Assembly: GCA_040755395.1 (NCBI GenBank)
Contig: JBFMAX010000002.1
Span: 124,001 to 188,000 of the forward strand
Reading direction: 5' to 3'
From: Nitrospirota bacterium
GTDB taxonomy: Bacteria > Nitrospirota > Nitrospiria > Nitrospirales > Nitrospiraceae
Length of the DNA stretch: 64,000 nucleotides
Shown: positions 34,039-43,822 of the stretch, piece by piece
How the letters are laid out: each line of letters begins with the position of its first letter
Numbering within the stretch: the stretch's first letter is position 1
Notes under the pieces: model-generated
The model's database searches: none
Seen by the model: only the letters and a program-made list of their open reading frames with translations
What the model was told of the DNA's origin: nothing
Made by a program: the position numbers and the translations under genes

Positions 34039-35538
34039 ATGGCCGCGACCGCCCGCAGGTTGATGATCCAAGGCACAGGCTCACACGTCGGCAAGTCTGT
34101 CCTGGTGGCGGCGCTCTGCCGGCTCTTCGTTCGAAAAGGGCTCCGTGTCGCGCCGTTCAAGGCCCAGAATATGTCGAACAACTCGTTCGTGACGCCTGAC
34201 GGAAAGGAGATCGCACGAGCCCAGGCAGTACAAGCCGCCGCGTGCCGACTCGCGCCGCGGACCGACTTCAATCCGATCTTGATCAAGCCGGCCGGAGACC
34301 GAGAGGCTCAACTGGTGGTGGGCGGCGTGGTCGCCGGTTCCCTTCAGGCATCGGACTTCGGGCGGGTTCGTCGTGAGTTCGAGCCGGTGGTCAGAGAGGC
34401 CTTTCTCCGCCTGGCGGCGGAATTCGACCTGATCCTCCTCGAAGGGGCCGGAAGCCCGGCCGAAGTCAATCTGCGCGAGCATGATCTCGTCAACATGCGA
34501 ATGGCGAACCTGGCCAATGCGCCGGTGCTCTTGGTCGGCGACATTGATCGAGGCGGGGTGTTGGCCGCGCTGGTCGGGACCATGGCGCTGTTGACTGCCG
34601 ATGAGCGACGTCATGTCAAAGGCTTTGTGATCAACAAGTTCAGAGGTGATCTTGAACTGCTGCTTCCAGGAATTCAAACGGTGGAACACGTGGTTCAACG
34701 ACCTTGCCTGGGGGTGGTTCCTTATTGCCGGACGATCGCCCTGCCGCAAGAAGATGCCCTGGAATGGGCGACGTTGTCCCGTGTTTCGAATCGCGAGGAC
34801 ATCGTGACAATCGGCGTTGTCGATGTGCCCTGTCTCTCGAACTTTACCGATTTCGAGGCGTTGGCGCTCGAGCCGGATGTGTGTCTTCAGCGCATCGCCG
34901 GCTCCAACGATTCGCCGCCCGATGTGTTGATCTTTCCGGGCACCAAAAACACGCCGCAGGCTCTCCGGTTCATCAGGGAACGTCGTCTGGATCGATTAGC
35001 TCGGCAAGTCTTGGACGCTGGGGGAACCGTGCTGGGGATTTGCGGAGGATACCAGATCCTCGGCCGTCGGATCTTGGACCCGGACGGCGTCGAGTCGTCC
35101 GAACGGCGGCTCGATGGCTTGCAATTGTTGAACACCGAGACGACATTTTCACCTCGCAAGATCACGGTCCCGGTCGTCGGGGTGCATCGGGGATTCGGGG
35201 CTCCCGTCCAAGGCTATGAAGTCCATATGGGGCGAACCGTTCTCAGAGACAGGACGGCCCCGTTTCTTGACGTCCGACAACCTCACGAGTCGTCCTACCG
35301 TCCCGACGGCGCGATGTCGCCGGATGCGCGGATTCTGGGAACCTATGTCCATGGACTGTTCGATGCTCCGGTGTTCCGCCGATGCTTCCTCAATTCCATC
35401 AGGGAAAGACGCGGACTGCCGCCGCTCGAGCCGACCGCCGGACCTTCCCTCGATGGCCACCTCGATCACTGGGCTGATTTTGTCGCTCGGCACCTTGACC
35501 TGCCCGGCATCGAGGCCGTCATCGACCATCCTGTTTGA
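34039..35538 (+). CDS. cbiP: Cobyric acid synthase
   Basis: Amidates four side chains of adenosylcobyrinate a,c-diamide to give adenosylcobyric acid, the substrate of CbiB. The 499 residues have an N-terminal ATPase domain (IQGTGSHVGKSVLVAALCR; FKAQNMSNNSFVT; EGAGSPAEVNL; VGDIDRGGV) and a C-terminal glutaminase domain with GICGGYQILG (nucleophile Cys) and GTYVHGLFD (catalytic His). The start is an ATG one base after the cbiZ stop. Also called cobQ. Confidence 0.96.
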   Translation: MAATARRLMIQGTGSHVGKSVLVAALCRLFVRKGLRVAPFKAQNMSNNSFVTPDGKEIARAQAVQAAACRLAPRTDFNPILIKPAGDREAQLVVGGVVAGSLQASDFGRVRREFEPVVREAFLRLAAEFDLILLEGAGSPAEVNLREHDLVNMRMANLANAPVLLVGDIDRGGVLAALVGTMALLTADERRHVKGFVINKFRGDLELLLPGIQTVEHVVQRPCLGVVPYCRTIALPQEDALEWATLSRVSNREDIVTIGVVDVPCLSNFTDFEALALEPDVCLQRIAGSNDSPPDVLIFPGTKNTPQALRFIRERRLDRLARQVLDAGGTVLGICGGYQILGRRILDPDGVESSERRLDGLQLLNTETTFSPRKITVPVVGVHRGFGAPVQGYEVHMGRTVLRDRTAPFLDVRQPHESSYRPDGAMSPDARILGTYVHGLFDAPVFRRCFLNSIRERRGLPPLEPTAGPSLDGHLDHWADFVARHLDLPGIEAVIDHPV

Positions 35539-36026
35539 TCGCGGCCTTTTCTGAATCCCTGTCTGGCCTGTTGCGTGATCTCCCCGATATCCATCCCCTG
35601 CGCTTGACAGCAACATGGATGGCCTTCTCCCCGGCAATCGATCTTTTCCCCCAAATTTTTTAGTGGGTTCCAAAAATCGTCAGCAGATGGACAACGAATG
35701 GACAGCAACGGACGCAGGCGTACAGTTCTTTCCCCCTCCTGTAGCACGTCATCAACGCCTCACGATCCGCGCGAGTTCGACAATATTTTCAGGCGTTGGG
35801 CGTTTCGCGAGAAAACGACGACAAGGGCTGAACTTAGGTGGGCATGGAAGTTGCTGGACTCCCCGTTTTGGACATTGAACATTCTTCTCGCCAGGCGAGT
35901 GCTTATGGGATCGACGCCAGCTCACACCGCAATATCCATATCCATTTCCCGTTTTCCAATACACGCTTCCCCAACAGCTATACTCGGAAACAGGGCCATG
36001 GAGGGATTCCATCCAAGGAGGACATC
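35539..36026. other. 488-bp intergenic region
   Basis: Separates the cobamide cluster from the DUF3365 gene. I see no convincing gene here. An open frame runs in from 35838 to the DUF3365 gene but has no ribosome-binding site or signal and is read as leader. A sequence with the GG-N10-GC spacing of sigma54 promoters (ggcatggaagttgct, around 35841-35855) is the only possible regulatory site noticed, and it is weak. Confidence 0.5.
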
Positions 36027-36755
36027 ATGAACGTGCGAGTCTTCGCGCTGATTCTCGGGTTGTCCGCCGGCATGGTGCTTTTGGCCGTGGGCGCGAAAGC
36101 CGCGGACGAATCCGAAACGGCAGACCTCTTGATCAAGTTGTTGAAGGTCGGGCGCAAGGTGGTATCTGACCATCAACCGTTGATCAACGATGCGTCCAAA
36201 GGCAACAAAGGGTTCACCCAAGATTTCCTGGCCAGCCAAGTGATCGAACGGTTCAGGAAACAAACGAAGATCGATCTGAGCCGACCCGGCGGCGTTTCCA
36301 GCGCGCCGATCCTGCTGAGCCTGCTCGAAGCAGAGAAGGAAGTGGTCGATGAAGCCCAGCCGGTCATCAACAAACAGGGTGTGGGATTCAAAGGATTTCT
36401 TCCGGCGGTGTTCGCCCGCAAGACCGGAGAAAAGTTCTACCGAAAGACCGGGATCCGGCTGAAGCTGACTGGAGCGGATTACCGCTATCCGGGGAATAAG
36501 CCCGATGAATTTGAAGCCGAGGTCTTGCGGATGTTCGCCGATCCCCGCCATCCCAAGGGGCAACCTTACAGCAAAGCGACGATGGTCGGCGGGAAACCGG
36601 TGCTCCGAGTGATGGATCCCGAGTATGCGGCGCCGACGTGCCTGACCTGTCACGGAACTCCGAAAGGGGAGCGCGATATCACGGGGATGAAGAAGGAAGG
36701 ATGGAAAGAGGGAGACTTAGCCGGAGCGATCAGCTTGACGATGCCGCTGAAGTAG
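36027..36755 (+). CDS. DUF3365 (Tll0287-like) periplasmic haem protein
   Basis: A 242-residue exported protein. Signal peptide (LILGLSAGMVLLAVGAKA), then a DUF3365 domain ending in TCLTCHGTPKGERDITG, a CxxCH haem c site (Cys205-His209), and the typical final strand DLAGAISLTMPLK. Members sense or bind haem in the periplasm and often sit near chemoreceptors or kinases. It is encoded directly upstream of the chemosensory cluster. Ribosome-binding site aaggagg fixes the start at 36027. Confidence 0.87.
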   Translation: MNVRVFALILGLSAGMVLLAVGAKAADESETADLLIKLLKVGRKVVSDHQPLINDASKGNKGFTQDFLASQVIERFRKQTKIDLSRPGGVSSAPILLSLLEAEKEVVDEAQPVINKQGVGFKGFLPAVFARKTGEKFYRKTGIRLKLTGADYRYPGNKPDEFEAEVLRMFADPRHPKGQPYSKATMVGGKPVLRVMDPEYAAPTCLTCHGTPKGERDITGMKKEGWKEGDLAGAISLTMPLK

Positions 36756-36803
36756 CGGTGCCGGGACTCTTAAGATTAACGGTCGAAAAGCCAAATTGAA
36801 GAG

Positions 36804-36824
36804 CGCCCGGATCGTATCCGGGCG
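36804..36824 (+). terminator. Hairpin between the DUF3365 gene and cheY
   Basis: cgcccggat (36804-36812) pairs perfectly with atccgggcg (36816-36824) around a 3-base loop, followed by ttaaaag. Possible terminator for the DUF3365 gene, although the T-tract is only two bases, so it may instead be a processing or attenuating stem. Confidence 0.5.
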
Positions 36825-36849
36825 TTAAAAGAAAGAGGAGATACGAACC

Positions 36850-37212
36850 ATGAGCAAGATCGTCGTTGTGGATGACTCCTATGCCGAACTGCAGATGATC
36901 GAGGGGTATTTGAAGTCGGCCAACCATACCGTCGTATCTTATCCCAATGCCGAGAAACTGGAAGACAAGATTGCCGCCGACAAGCCGGATCTTATTATTC
37001 TCGACGTTGTGATGCCGGGCAGGAATGGATTCCAGGCCTGTCGTGATCTGAAAAACGATGAACGGTTTAAGAATATTCCAGTCGTGCTCTGCACCTCCAA
37101 AGGGCAAGAGAGCGACAAGTTCTGGGGACAGCAGCAGGGCGCCAATGGGTACGTCGTGAAACCGTTTAAAGCCGAGGACTTGCTGGCGGCTGTGAAGCGG
37201 GCGCTCAATTGA
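36850..37212 (+). CDS. CheY/PilG-like single-domain response regulator
   Basis: A 120-residue receiver domain: acidic pair in VVVDDSYAELQMI, phospho-acceptor Asp in LIILDVVMPGRNGFQACRDL, CTSKGQESDKFWG, and the conserved Lys in GYVVKPFKAEDLL. The LDVVMPGRNGFQ style with a KGQ/SDKFWG loop is that of PilG/PilH and related regulators of the type IV pilus chemosensory class. It heads the chemosensory cluster; ribosome-binding site agaggag. Confidence 0.92.
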   Translation: MSKIVVVDDSYAELQMIEGYLKSANHTVVSYPNAEKLEDKIAADKPDLIILDVVMPGRNGFQACRDLKNDERFKNIPVVLCTSKGQESDKFWGQQQGANGYVVKPFKAEDLLAAVKRALN

Positions 37213-37246
37213 GTGCCCGCCTGCATGGCCAGCATCGTTGACGAGG

Positions 37247-37747
37247 ATGGAGCTCGCGGAGACCGTCCCATCACAGCTTAGCCCCGCTGCGGAACCACAG
37301 CCAGGGGACACGCCACACCGGATCTGTCTCATCACTCTTGGAGAGGAGCTGTTCGCCGTCGACCTCAAGCATGTGCGCGAGGTCTTCGAGGTGGAGTCCG
37401 TTACCCCGGTTCCGGGTATGCCCTCGACCCTCATCGGCGTCGCGAATCTCAGAGGCACCGTCATGCCGCTCGCTGATCTGCGTCCCGTACTGGGTTTGCC
37501 TGTCTCCGGTCCGCAACCCAAGTACGCCGTCGTGGTTCGATACGGCGCGCAGCAGGTTGCGGTATTGGTCGACCAAGTTCCTGAGATTCACAATATCCAC
37601 ACCAGCGAAATCCTGGAGGCTTCCACGCACGGGGCTAAGGGTGTCAGGTCGTTCGTTTCGAGCATTGTCAAAGTCGGCGAGCGGATGGGTGGATTCGTCG
37701 AGATTCCGACCCTATTGGCCTGCGTGGAAGCAGGCGAAGGTAATTGA
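37247..37747 (+). CDS. CheW-like coupling protein
   Basis: A single CheW domain linking receptor and CheA kinase: ICLITLGEELFAVDLKHVRE, VTPVPGMPSTLIGVANLRGT, VMPLADLRPVLGL, and VLVDQVPEI. About 166 residues from the ATG at 37247; an in-frame TTG at 37238 is also possible. Lies between cheY and the receptor gene. Confidence 0.92.
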   Translation: MELAETVPSQLSPAAEPQPGDTPHRICLITLGEELFAVDLKHVREVFEVESVTPVPGMPSTLIGVANLRGTVMPLADLRPVLGLPVSGPQPKYAVVVRYGAQQVAVLVDQVPEIHNIHTSEILEASTHGAKGVRSFVSSIVKVGERMGGFVEIPTLLACVEAGEGN

Positions 37748-37840
37748 TGAACGGCGGCAAGGGAGCCGCGATGCGTTGTGTGAGGCAAGTTCCGGCGACA
37801 CGCATCGTCGTTGAGGAAGTCGAGCGAGAAGGAGGGCGCC

Positions 37841-39727
37841 ATGGCGCGGCAGAATGTGACGAAATGGGCGATTCAGACGTGGTTTAAGAATCTAAAAACC
37901 TTGCCCAAGCTGGTCCTCGGGTTCTCCAGCGTGGGCGTGGTGATGATCGCGGTCGGTATCATCGGTCTGATCGGGCTTCAGCAACTGCGAGAGCGGTTGC
38001 GGATCGTGTACGAAGGGTCGACGCAGGCCCTGGTCAACCTCGGGGCCAGCAGCAGCAACCTGGGGTTGTACCACGATGCGATCCTGAACGCGGGACGGCT
38101 GACCAGAAAATCCGACTTCGAAGATGCGCTCCAACCCCTGGCGGAACTGAAACGAAAAACTTTGGAGCCTCTCGAAGCCTATGCCCAAACGCAGTTGCGG
38201 GTGTCTTCCAGCGGACGAAGCGAAGCCAAGGACTTGGAGCTGCTCAGAAAAGCCCTGGGCGAATATTTCTCCTCCGCTGAAGGCGCGATGAGCGCGTTTG
38301 CCGACAGCTTCTCCCCGACGTTGAGCGAAGACCAGCGCCAGGCGATGCGAGACCTCGGCGGACTGGCCCTCTCGGTGGAAGTCGCAAACAAGTACAACGC
38401 CGCCACCGTTCAGGTTCGAGAGCTCCTCGCGACCATTCGGGAGATCGCTAAGGACTTGAACGATCAGGGACAGGCTGAAGCGACGTACCGAACGCAAATC
38501 GTGCTCGCCGGCGCGCTGCTGGCGATCATCATCGGCGGCACCATTGGATACCTCTTGGCGCGTTTTTTCTCTCGAGGCGTCACTCATATTGCGCAGGTAG
38601 CCGAGCAAGCCGCGGCCGGCAATTTGCAGGCCCGAGCCAAGGTGGACAGCGCGGACGAATTGGGGCAGATGGCCAAGTCGTTCAACGCCATGCTTGACCG
38701 AATCACCGCCCTCGTCCAGACCGAAGAAGAACGGGATGCCATGCAGAAGCGGCTGATGCAGTTCCTGGTGCTGGTCTCGGATGTCGGCAAGGGTGACCTG
38801 ACGAAACGCGGTGAAGTAACAGCCGACATGTTCGGGAACCTGGCGGACGGCTTCAACCTGATGTTGGGACGGTTCACCCAACTGATGAAGCAGGTCCGGG
38901 AAGCCGCGCAACGCGTGAACAAGTCCGCAGGTGCGTTGCGGGAGACGGCCGGGCAGATGGCCGGAACCGCCAAACACCAGGCCGATGAATCCGTGAAAAC
39001 CTTGGCTGCCGTCGAACAGCTCGCCCTGTCCATGCGGCAAGTCGCCGAGACGGCTGGAGCCTCGTCCGAGAGCGCCAAGCAAGTGCTGCAGGCGACCGAA
39101 CGCGGCCGTATCGCCGTGCAGGAAACCGTGCAAGACATGCAAAGCATCCGGGCGGCGGTGCAGCGGATGTCCAAGCAGGTCAAAGCTCTGGGCGATCGCT
39201 CGTTGGAAATTTCTCAAATCGTATCGACGATTCGCGACATCGCCTCACAGACCAACCTGCTGGCCTTGAATGCAGCCATCGAGGCGGCCGGCGCGGGCGA
39301 AGCCGGAGCTCGGTTTGCCGTGGTCGCGGATCAGGTGAGAAAGCTGGCCGAAAGCTCGACGCAGGCCACCCGCGAAATCGCGGACCTAGTGAAAGTCATT
39401 CAGACGGAAACCCAAGACGCCGTCGTGGCGATGGAGCATGAGACCCAGGCGGTGGAGGCCGGGTCGGCTTCGGCGCTTCGGACAGGCGACGTGTTCAAAG
39501 AGATTTCGGAGATCGCCCAGCGATCGGCGGAGTTGGCGCAAAGCATCGCGAACGCGGCCGCCGAGCAGACCGCGTCCACGGACAAGGTGGGCCGATCGAT
39601 CAAAGACTTTACCGGAGGCGCGGTGGCGACACAGAAGGCCACGGACGCCACGCGACACACCATCGAAGACATGGCCAAGCTGGCCGAGAGTCTGACGGCC
39701 TCTGTTGCGCAGTTCAAGCTCGCGTAG
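37841..39727 (+). CDS. Methyl-accepting chemotaxis protein (PilJ-like)
   Basis: A 628-residue receptor. First membrane segment at about residues 26-48, a periplasmic four-helix-bundle-like sensor, second membrane segment at about 220-242, a HAMP domain, then a second HAMP-like unit ([20 protein letters not shown]). The signalling domain shows the hairpin-tip motif [20 protein letters not shown]. The doubled HAMP region resembles PilJ. Start at ATG 37841 with gaaggaggg just upstream. No CheR or CheB gene is in the cluster. Confidence 0.92.
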   Translation: MARQNVTKWAIQTWFKNLKTLPKLVLGFSSVGVVMIAVGIIGLIGLQQLRERLRIVYEGSTQALVNLGASSSNLGLYHDAILNAGRLTRKSDFEDALQPLAELKRKTLEPLEAYAQTQLRVSSSGRSEAKDLELLRKALGEYFSSAEGAMSAFADSFSPTLSEDQRQAMRDLGGLALSVEVANKYNAATVQVRELLATIREIAKDLNDQGQAEATYRTQIVLAGALLAIIIGGTIGYLLARFFSRGVTHIAQVAEQAAAGNLQARAKVDSADELGQMAKSFNAMLDRITALVQTEEERDAMQKRLMQFLVLVSDVGKGDLTKRGEVTADMFGNLADGFNLMLGRFTQLMKQVREAAQRVNKSAGALRETAGQMAGTAKHQADESVKTLAAVEQLALSMRQVAETAGASSESAKQVLQATERGRIAVQETVQDMQSIRAAVQRMSKQVKALGDRSLEISQIVSTIRDIASQTNLLALNAAIEAAGAGEAGARFAVVADQVRKLAESSTQATREIADLVKVIQTETQDAVVAMEHETQAVEAGSASALRTGDVFKEISEIAQRSAELAQSIANAAAEQTASTDKVGRSIKDFTGGAVATQKATDATRHTIEDMAKLAESLTASVAQFKLA

Positions 39728-39772
39728 CAAGTCAGAACCTGGGGAGCCAACGGCGCGGAGGGCGAAGCGCGA

Positions 39773-42700
39773 ATGAGCAGCGACTTTGATCGCGAGTCCT
39801 TGATCAGCATTTTCGTGGCCGAAGCCACGGATGGTATAACGACCTTGTGGACCGCCTTGCATCCCGCCGGGCAAATGATTCCTGCAAAGGAGATGCTGCA
39901 GGAACAGCACGTGATCGGCCACAAGTTGAAAGGAGCGGCGCTGATTTATGGCTATTCCGGCCTCGCCAAGCTGGGAGAAGCGCTGGAGACGATTCTCGAA
40001 CAAGCGTCCGCCGTCTCTCAATCGGACTGGCCTCGCGTCGTTTCGGCCTTGCGGGAACTCGTCAAGATCTTTCGCTCGCAACTTGAAGTCATTGGGCGTG
40101 GCGGGCAGGAAGATATCGGCCTGATCGAGGAATGGACGCGGCGTTGCGCCGAGCTGATGCCCTCGCCCCCCGCCTCCGGACACAGCGATGCTGCCGACCC
40201 AGATGTTGAATCGCTTGCCCCCGATTATCTGGTCCCGAATCTCGATGCCGAAGTGCTGTCTTATTTTACGCCCGAGGCGCAAGAATACCTTGAGGTGATG
40301 GAAGGACTCTTGCTTCGGTTGGAGAAGACTCCCGAGGATGCCGAGAGCATCCAGCACTTGTTCCGCACCGCGCACACATTGAAGGGTTCCGCCCACACGG
40401 TCGGATTCCAAGCGATCGGCGATGTCGCGCATCCGGTGGAGGATTGCTTGGGCGCTGTACGCGAAGGTCGGCTTCGGATGTCTTCCGGACTCATCGATCT
40501 GATCTTACGCGCGGTCGATGTGATCCGGACTCTGATGCGCCGGGACCCCGGCAATCTGGAGCGGCTCCGACAGGACGTGCTTTCGATCACGAGAGCGCTC
40601 CGTCAGGCAGAAGATGGCGAACGAGTTGAGGTTGGCCACGGTTCCCCCTCTCCAACCGATCCTCACACCAATGAGGACCTGCCCCATCGGGCCGATCATG
40701 TTGCCCAAACTCCGACTCATGTCGGCGCCGCACCGGAAGTTGTTGACGTCGAAGAAGAGTTGTCTGACAGCTATCTCGTACCTGATCTCGACGCCGAAGT
40801 GTTGTCCTATTTCGCGCCCGAGGCGCAGGAATACATCGAGACGATCGAAGCGCTGGTTCTTCGCCTGGAGAAAGAGCCGCAAGACCGGGACACCATCCAT
40901 CAGCTCTTCAGAACGGCGCACACGTTGAAGGGTTCCGCCTATACGGTCGGGTTCCAGGCGATCGGGGATCTCACCCACCACGTTGAAGATTTCATGGGGG
41001 CGGTGCGAGACGGGCGAGTGCAGGTTATGTCCGGCCACACCGATGTCATTCTCCGTGCCGTCGATGTGGTCCGGGTCCTGATGCGGCGTGATCTCGGCAC
41101 GATTCAGCAAACCCGAGCGCGTTTCGCCGCGGTCATGCGGGACCTCAAGAAGTTGGACCAGCTTCAAGCAGTCCAGGGTCAGACGGAGGATCAATTTAAG
41201 GCCGAACCGAGCGGCGGGGTGCAAACCAACGAACAACAGGAGCGGCCGGACGTTGAACAGCAGAAAGGTCAGGAGCCGAAGGGACAAGAGGAACGGGAGG
41301 TTATTCGGGTCAGCCGCGATCGGTTGGAACACCTGCTGAACCTCGTCGGCGAATTGGTGATCGGACGCGGCCGTCTCGAGCAGCGTCTTCTCGTTCTTGA
41401 GCAGTTATCGCATCAGGTATTGGCTTGCAAAAACCGGCTTGTGGATTCGGTCCGGACGTTCGAGGACAAGCATGCGTTCTCCTATACCCCGCCGAGCATT
41501 TCTTCGGGCCCGGTCGAATCTCCCGCGCCGGCTTTCCCGGGGCTCAGCGATTTCGGAAGTCTGGAGTTCGATAAATACGACGACTTCAACATTCTCGCCC
41601 GCCGCATCAGCGAGGTGACGGCCGATATCAGTGAGTCGATGTCCCAGCTCAGCGGGTCGATCCGCCGAGCTCGCGAAGATATGAGCCAGCTTCAGCAGTT
41701 GACGCTCGGTATGCGGGACGAAATCGCCAGGGCTCGCATGGTTCCCATCGGCTCACCGTTTACCCGGTTCCGTCGCGCTACGAGGGAGATGGCGCGCGCG
41801 ACGGGCAAAGAAGTCACCCTGGTGACCTCCGGCGAGCATACGGAAGTGGACACGGGGATCGTCGAGCGACTCGTCGATCCGCTCATTCACCTGGTCCGAA
41901 ACGCCGTCTATCACGGCATCGAGCCGACAGCGGTCCGAATCGCTCAGGGAAAACCGGCCCAGGGCACCGTCTATCTGCACGCGGCGCATCGCGGCAATTC
42001 GGTGATTATCGAGGTAGAGGATGATGGAGCCGGTCTCGATGTCGACAGAATCAGGGCGAAAGCGGTCGCCTTGGGTCTGATCAGACCGGAGATCGCGCAA
42101 TCACTGCCGGAGTCGGAAGTGATCAAATGCATTTTTCTTCCAGGATTTTCGACGGCGGAGCAGGTCGGTGATCAGGCCGGACGTGGAGTCGGGTTGGATG
42201 TCGTCAAGCGGGTGATCGAAACGATGAACGGGCATCTCGACGTCGAATCGGTTCGAGGCGTCGGAACCAAGTTCACGTTACAGCTTCCGCTGACGCTGCT
42301 CATCGCCACCGCATTGATGGTGCGGATCGGACCAGAACGCTATGCGATCCCGTTGCCCAGCGTGCGCGAAGTCACGATGCCGTCTCCAGGATCGATCCAG
42401 CCGGTGGCGGATCGCACCATCCTCCGAATCGGCGACGAGGCGATCGAAGTGCAACCCCTTCAGCGGCTCCTGCAGATGACGACGGAACCATCGGAGGGGT
42501 TTACGCCCATCGTGATTGTTCGTACCGCGTCCGGTCCGCTCGGGCTCTCGGTCGACGAACTGCTTGGCCGCCAGGAGATCGTAATCAAGACGCTGGGTTC
42601 GTTGAAACCGCTCAAGCGTTCCTGCTTCGGCGGCGCTACGATTGACCCGGAAGGCCGCGTGATTCTGGTGCTGGACATCGCTAGGCTCGTCACCGGTCGA

Positions 42701-43183
42701 GGCGACGAGCCGATTGCATGGTCGGGGCAGGCCGTTCCGCAACTCGTATCAGGTGAAGCGCAGAGCAATGATGGCGGAACGCCCGAAGCGGTCCCCACAG
42801 ACTTGCCGATTCTGCTCATCGATGATTCGTTGAGCATTCGTAAATTTGTGGGACGGATGCTCGAGTCCGCCGGTTATCGCGTGGATACGGCAGTTGACGG
42901 CGAAGATGGGTTGCGGAAAGCCTCGACCCAAGCGTATCGGCTGATTATCACGGACTTGGAAATGCCCAAGCTCAACGGGTATGAAGTGATCCAGGCGCTC
43001 AGAAGCCGGCCACAGACTCAAGCAACTCCGATCCTCGTAATGACGACTCGCGCAGGCGAGAAGCATCGACAAATGGCCATCGGCATCGGCGCGACCGCTT
43101 ATATCGCCAAGCCGGTCGAAGAACGGGCTTTAGTCCGTGAGGTAGAACGATGGCTCAGGCGCGAAGCGGCTGCGAGAGTTTGA
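39773..43183 (+). CDS. CheA/ChpA-type hybrid kinase with three HPt domains
   Basis: A 1136-residue kinase. HPt domains have phospho-acceptor histidines at His50 (GHKLKGAA), His201 (AHTLKGSAHTVG) and His383 (AHTLKGSAYTVG). The second and third HPt units, with their flanks, are near-identical tandem copies. Then come the dimerisation region, the HATPase domain (HLVRNAVYHGIEP; DDGAGLD; GRGVGLDVVKRVI), a CheW-like domain, and a C-terminal receiver with IITDLEMPKLNGYEV and a Lys in YIAKPVEERAL. The layout resembles ChpA/PilL kinases that control type IV pilus motility. Partners are the adjacent MCP and CheW proteins. Confidence 0.93.
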   Translation: MSSDFDRESLISIFVAEATDGITTLWTALHPAGQMIPAKEMLQEQHVIGHKLKGAALIYGYSGLAKLGEALETILEQASAVSQSDWPRVVSALRELVKIFRSQLEVIGRGGQEDIGLIEEWTRRCAELMPSPPASGHSDAADPDVESLAPDYLVPNLDAEVLSYFTPEAQEYLEVMEGLLLRLEKTPEDAESIQHLFRTAHTLKGSAHTVGFQAIGDVAHPVEDCLGAVREGRLRMSSGLIDLILRAVDVIRTLMRRDPGNLERLRQDVLSITRALRQAEDGERVEVGHGSPSPTDPHTNEDLPHRADHVAQTPTHVGAAPEVVDVEEELSDSYLVPDLDAEVLSYFAPEAQEYIETIEALVLRLEKEPQDRDTIHQLFRTAHTLKGSAYTVGFQAIGDLTHHVEDFMGAVRDGRVQVMSGHTDVILRAVDVVRVLMRRDLGTIQQTRARFAAVMRDLKKLDQLQAVQGQTEDQFKAEPSGGVQTNEQQERPDVEQQKGQEPKGQEEREVIRVSRDRLEHLLNLVGELVIGRGRLEQRLLVLEQLSHQVLACKNRLVDSVRTFEDKHAFSYTPPSISSGPVESPAPAFPGLSDFGSLEFDKYDDFNILARRISEVTADISESMSQLSGSIRRAREDMSQLQQLTLGMRDEIARARMVPIGSPFTRFRRATREMARATGKEVTLVTSGEHTEVDTGIVERLVDPLIHLVRNAVYHGIEPTAVRIAQGKPAQGTVYLHAAHRGNSVIIEVEDDGAGLDVDRIRAKAVALGLIRPEIAQSLPESEVIKCIFLPGFSTAEQVGDQAGRGVGLDVVKRVIETMNGHLDVESVRGVGTKFTLQLPLTLLIATALMVRIGPERYAIPLPSVREVTMPSPGSIQPVADRTILRIGDEAIEVQPLQRLLQMTTEPSEGFTPIVIVRTASGPLGLSVDELLGRQEIVIKTLGSLKPLKRSCFGGATIDPEGRVILVLDIARLVTGRGDEPIAWSGQAVPQLVSGEAQSNDGGTPEAVPTDLPILLIDDSLSIRKFVGRMLESAGYRVDTAVDGEDGLRKASTQAYRLIITDLEMPKLNGYEVIQALRSRPQTQATPILVMTTRAGEKHRQMAIGIGATAYIAKPVEERALVREVERWLRREAAARV

Positions 43184-43266
43184 GTTGAGATAGTTGCGAT
43201 TACTCGTCAATCGTCCGCACAACCTTCCGAACGCCGCAGAGGCGGAGGCTCCGGCAGGAGTCCAGC

Positions 43267-43794
43267 ATGAGCCTTCGAGGTCATAAGACTGTCGCGACCC
43301 CTGTCTGCACGAGCGTGCGGTTGCTGGTCGCCGACTGTGGAAATACGTACTTGGCTATTCCGGCCGACGTAGTCCGCGGTATTTTGAAGCCGGAGCAGGT
43401 ATCCGACAACGATGTCCTGTCTTTCCATGGCGTGAGCTATCCTCGCGTCGATTTAGCCGGGCGTTTCGGTCTTCGTAGAAAAGTGTCCGGTGCCGAGGCG
43501 CGAGTAATTCTCTGCTCCGAGGGTGACCGCTATTGTGCCTTTAAGGTCGACCAAGTGATCGGTCTGGTCGAAGTCGGACGTCCCAGCATGCTGCCGTTGC
43601 CGGCGCAGTTCCGGGGCGAAGAGCGCCGATGGTTCGGCGGCCTGTTCTTGTTCCACGAAACGGCGTCTCTAGTCCTGAATCCCAGGTGGATTCTGGAGGA
43701 AAGTCTTCAGGCGTCTACCGAGAATCAGCCTGATGCAGCGTTGACTTCTCCGAGCGCAGCTCCGAGCCTCCTCGGTATGCGTCTGCCGGTCTGA
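43267..43794 (+). CDS. CheW-like domain protein (divergent)
   Basis: A 175-residue protein with a weak CheW pattern: VRLLVADCGNTYLAIPADVV, VSYPRVDLAGRFGLRRK, and YCAFKVDQVIGLVEV. It has a short unstructured C-terminal tail. Position directly after cheA supports a coupling or adaptor role in the array. Confidence 0.75.
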   Translation: MSLRGHKTVATPVCTSVRLLVADCGNTYLAIPADVVRGILKPEQVSDNDVLSFHGVSYPRVDLAGRFGLRRKVSGAEARVILCSEGDRYCAFKVDQVIGLVEVGRPSMLPLPAQFRGEERRWFGGLFLFHETASLVLNPRWILEESLQASTENQPDAALTSPSAAPSLLGMRLPV

Positions 43795-43822
43795 CACATG
43801 GCGGGATAAAGGCGGGTGTGGC

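Noticed and set aside
35841-35855. Possible sigma54 promoter (GG-N10-GC)
   Set aside because: The -24 element is imperfect and it is about 170 bp from the gene; kept only as a remark in the intergenic entry.
35838-36026. In-frame N-terminal extension of the DUF3365 gene
   Set aside because: It would bury the signal peptide; a good ribosome-binding site precedes the ATG at 36027.
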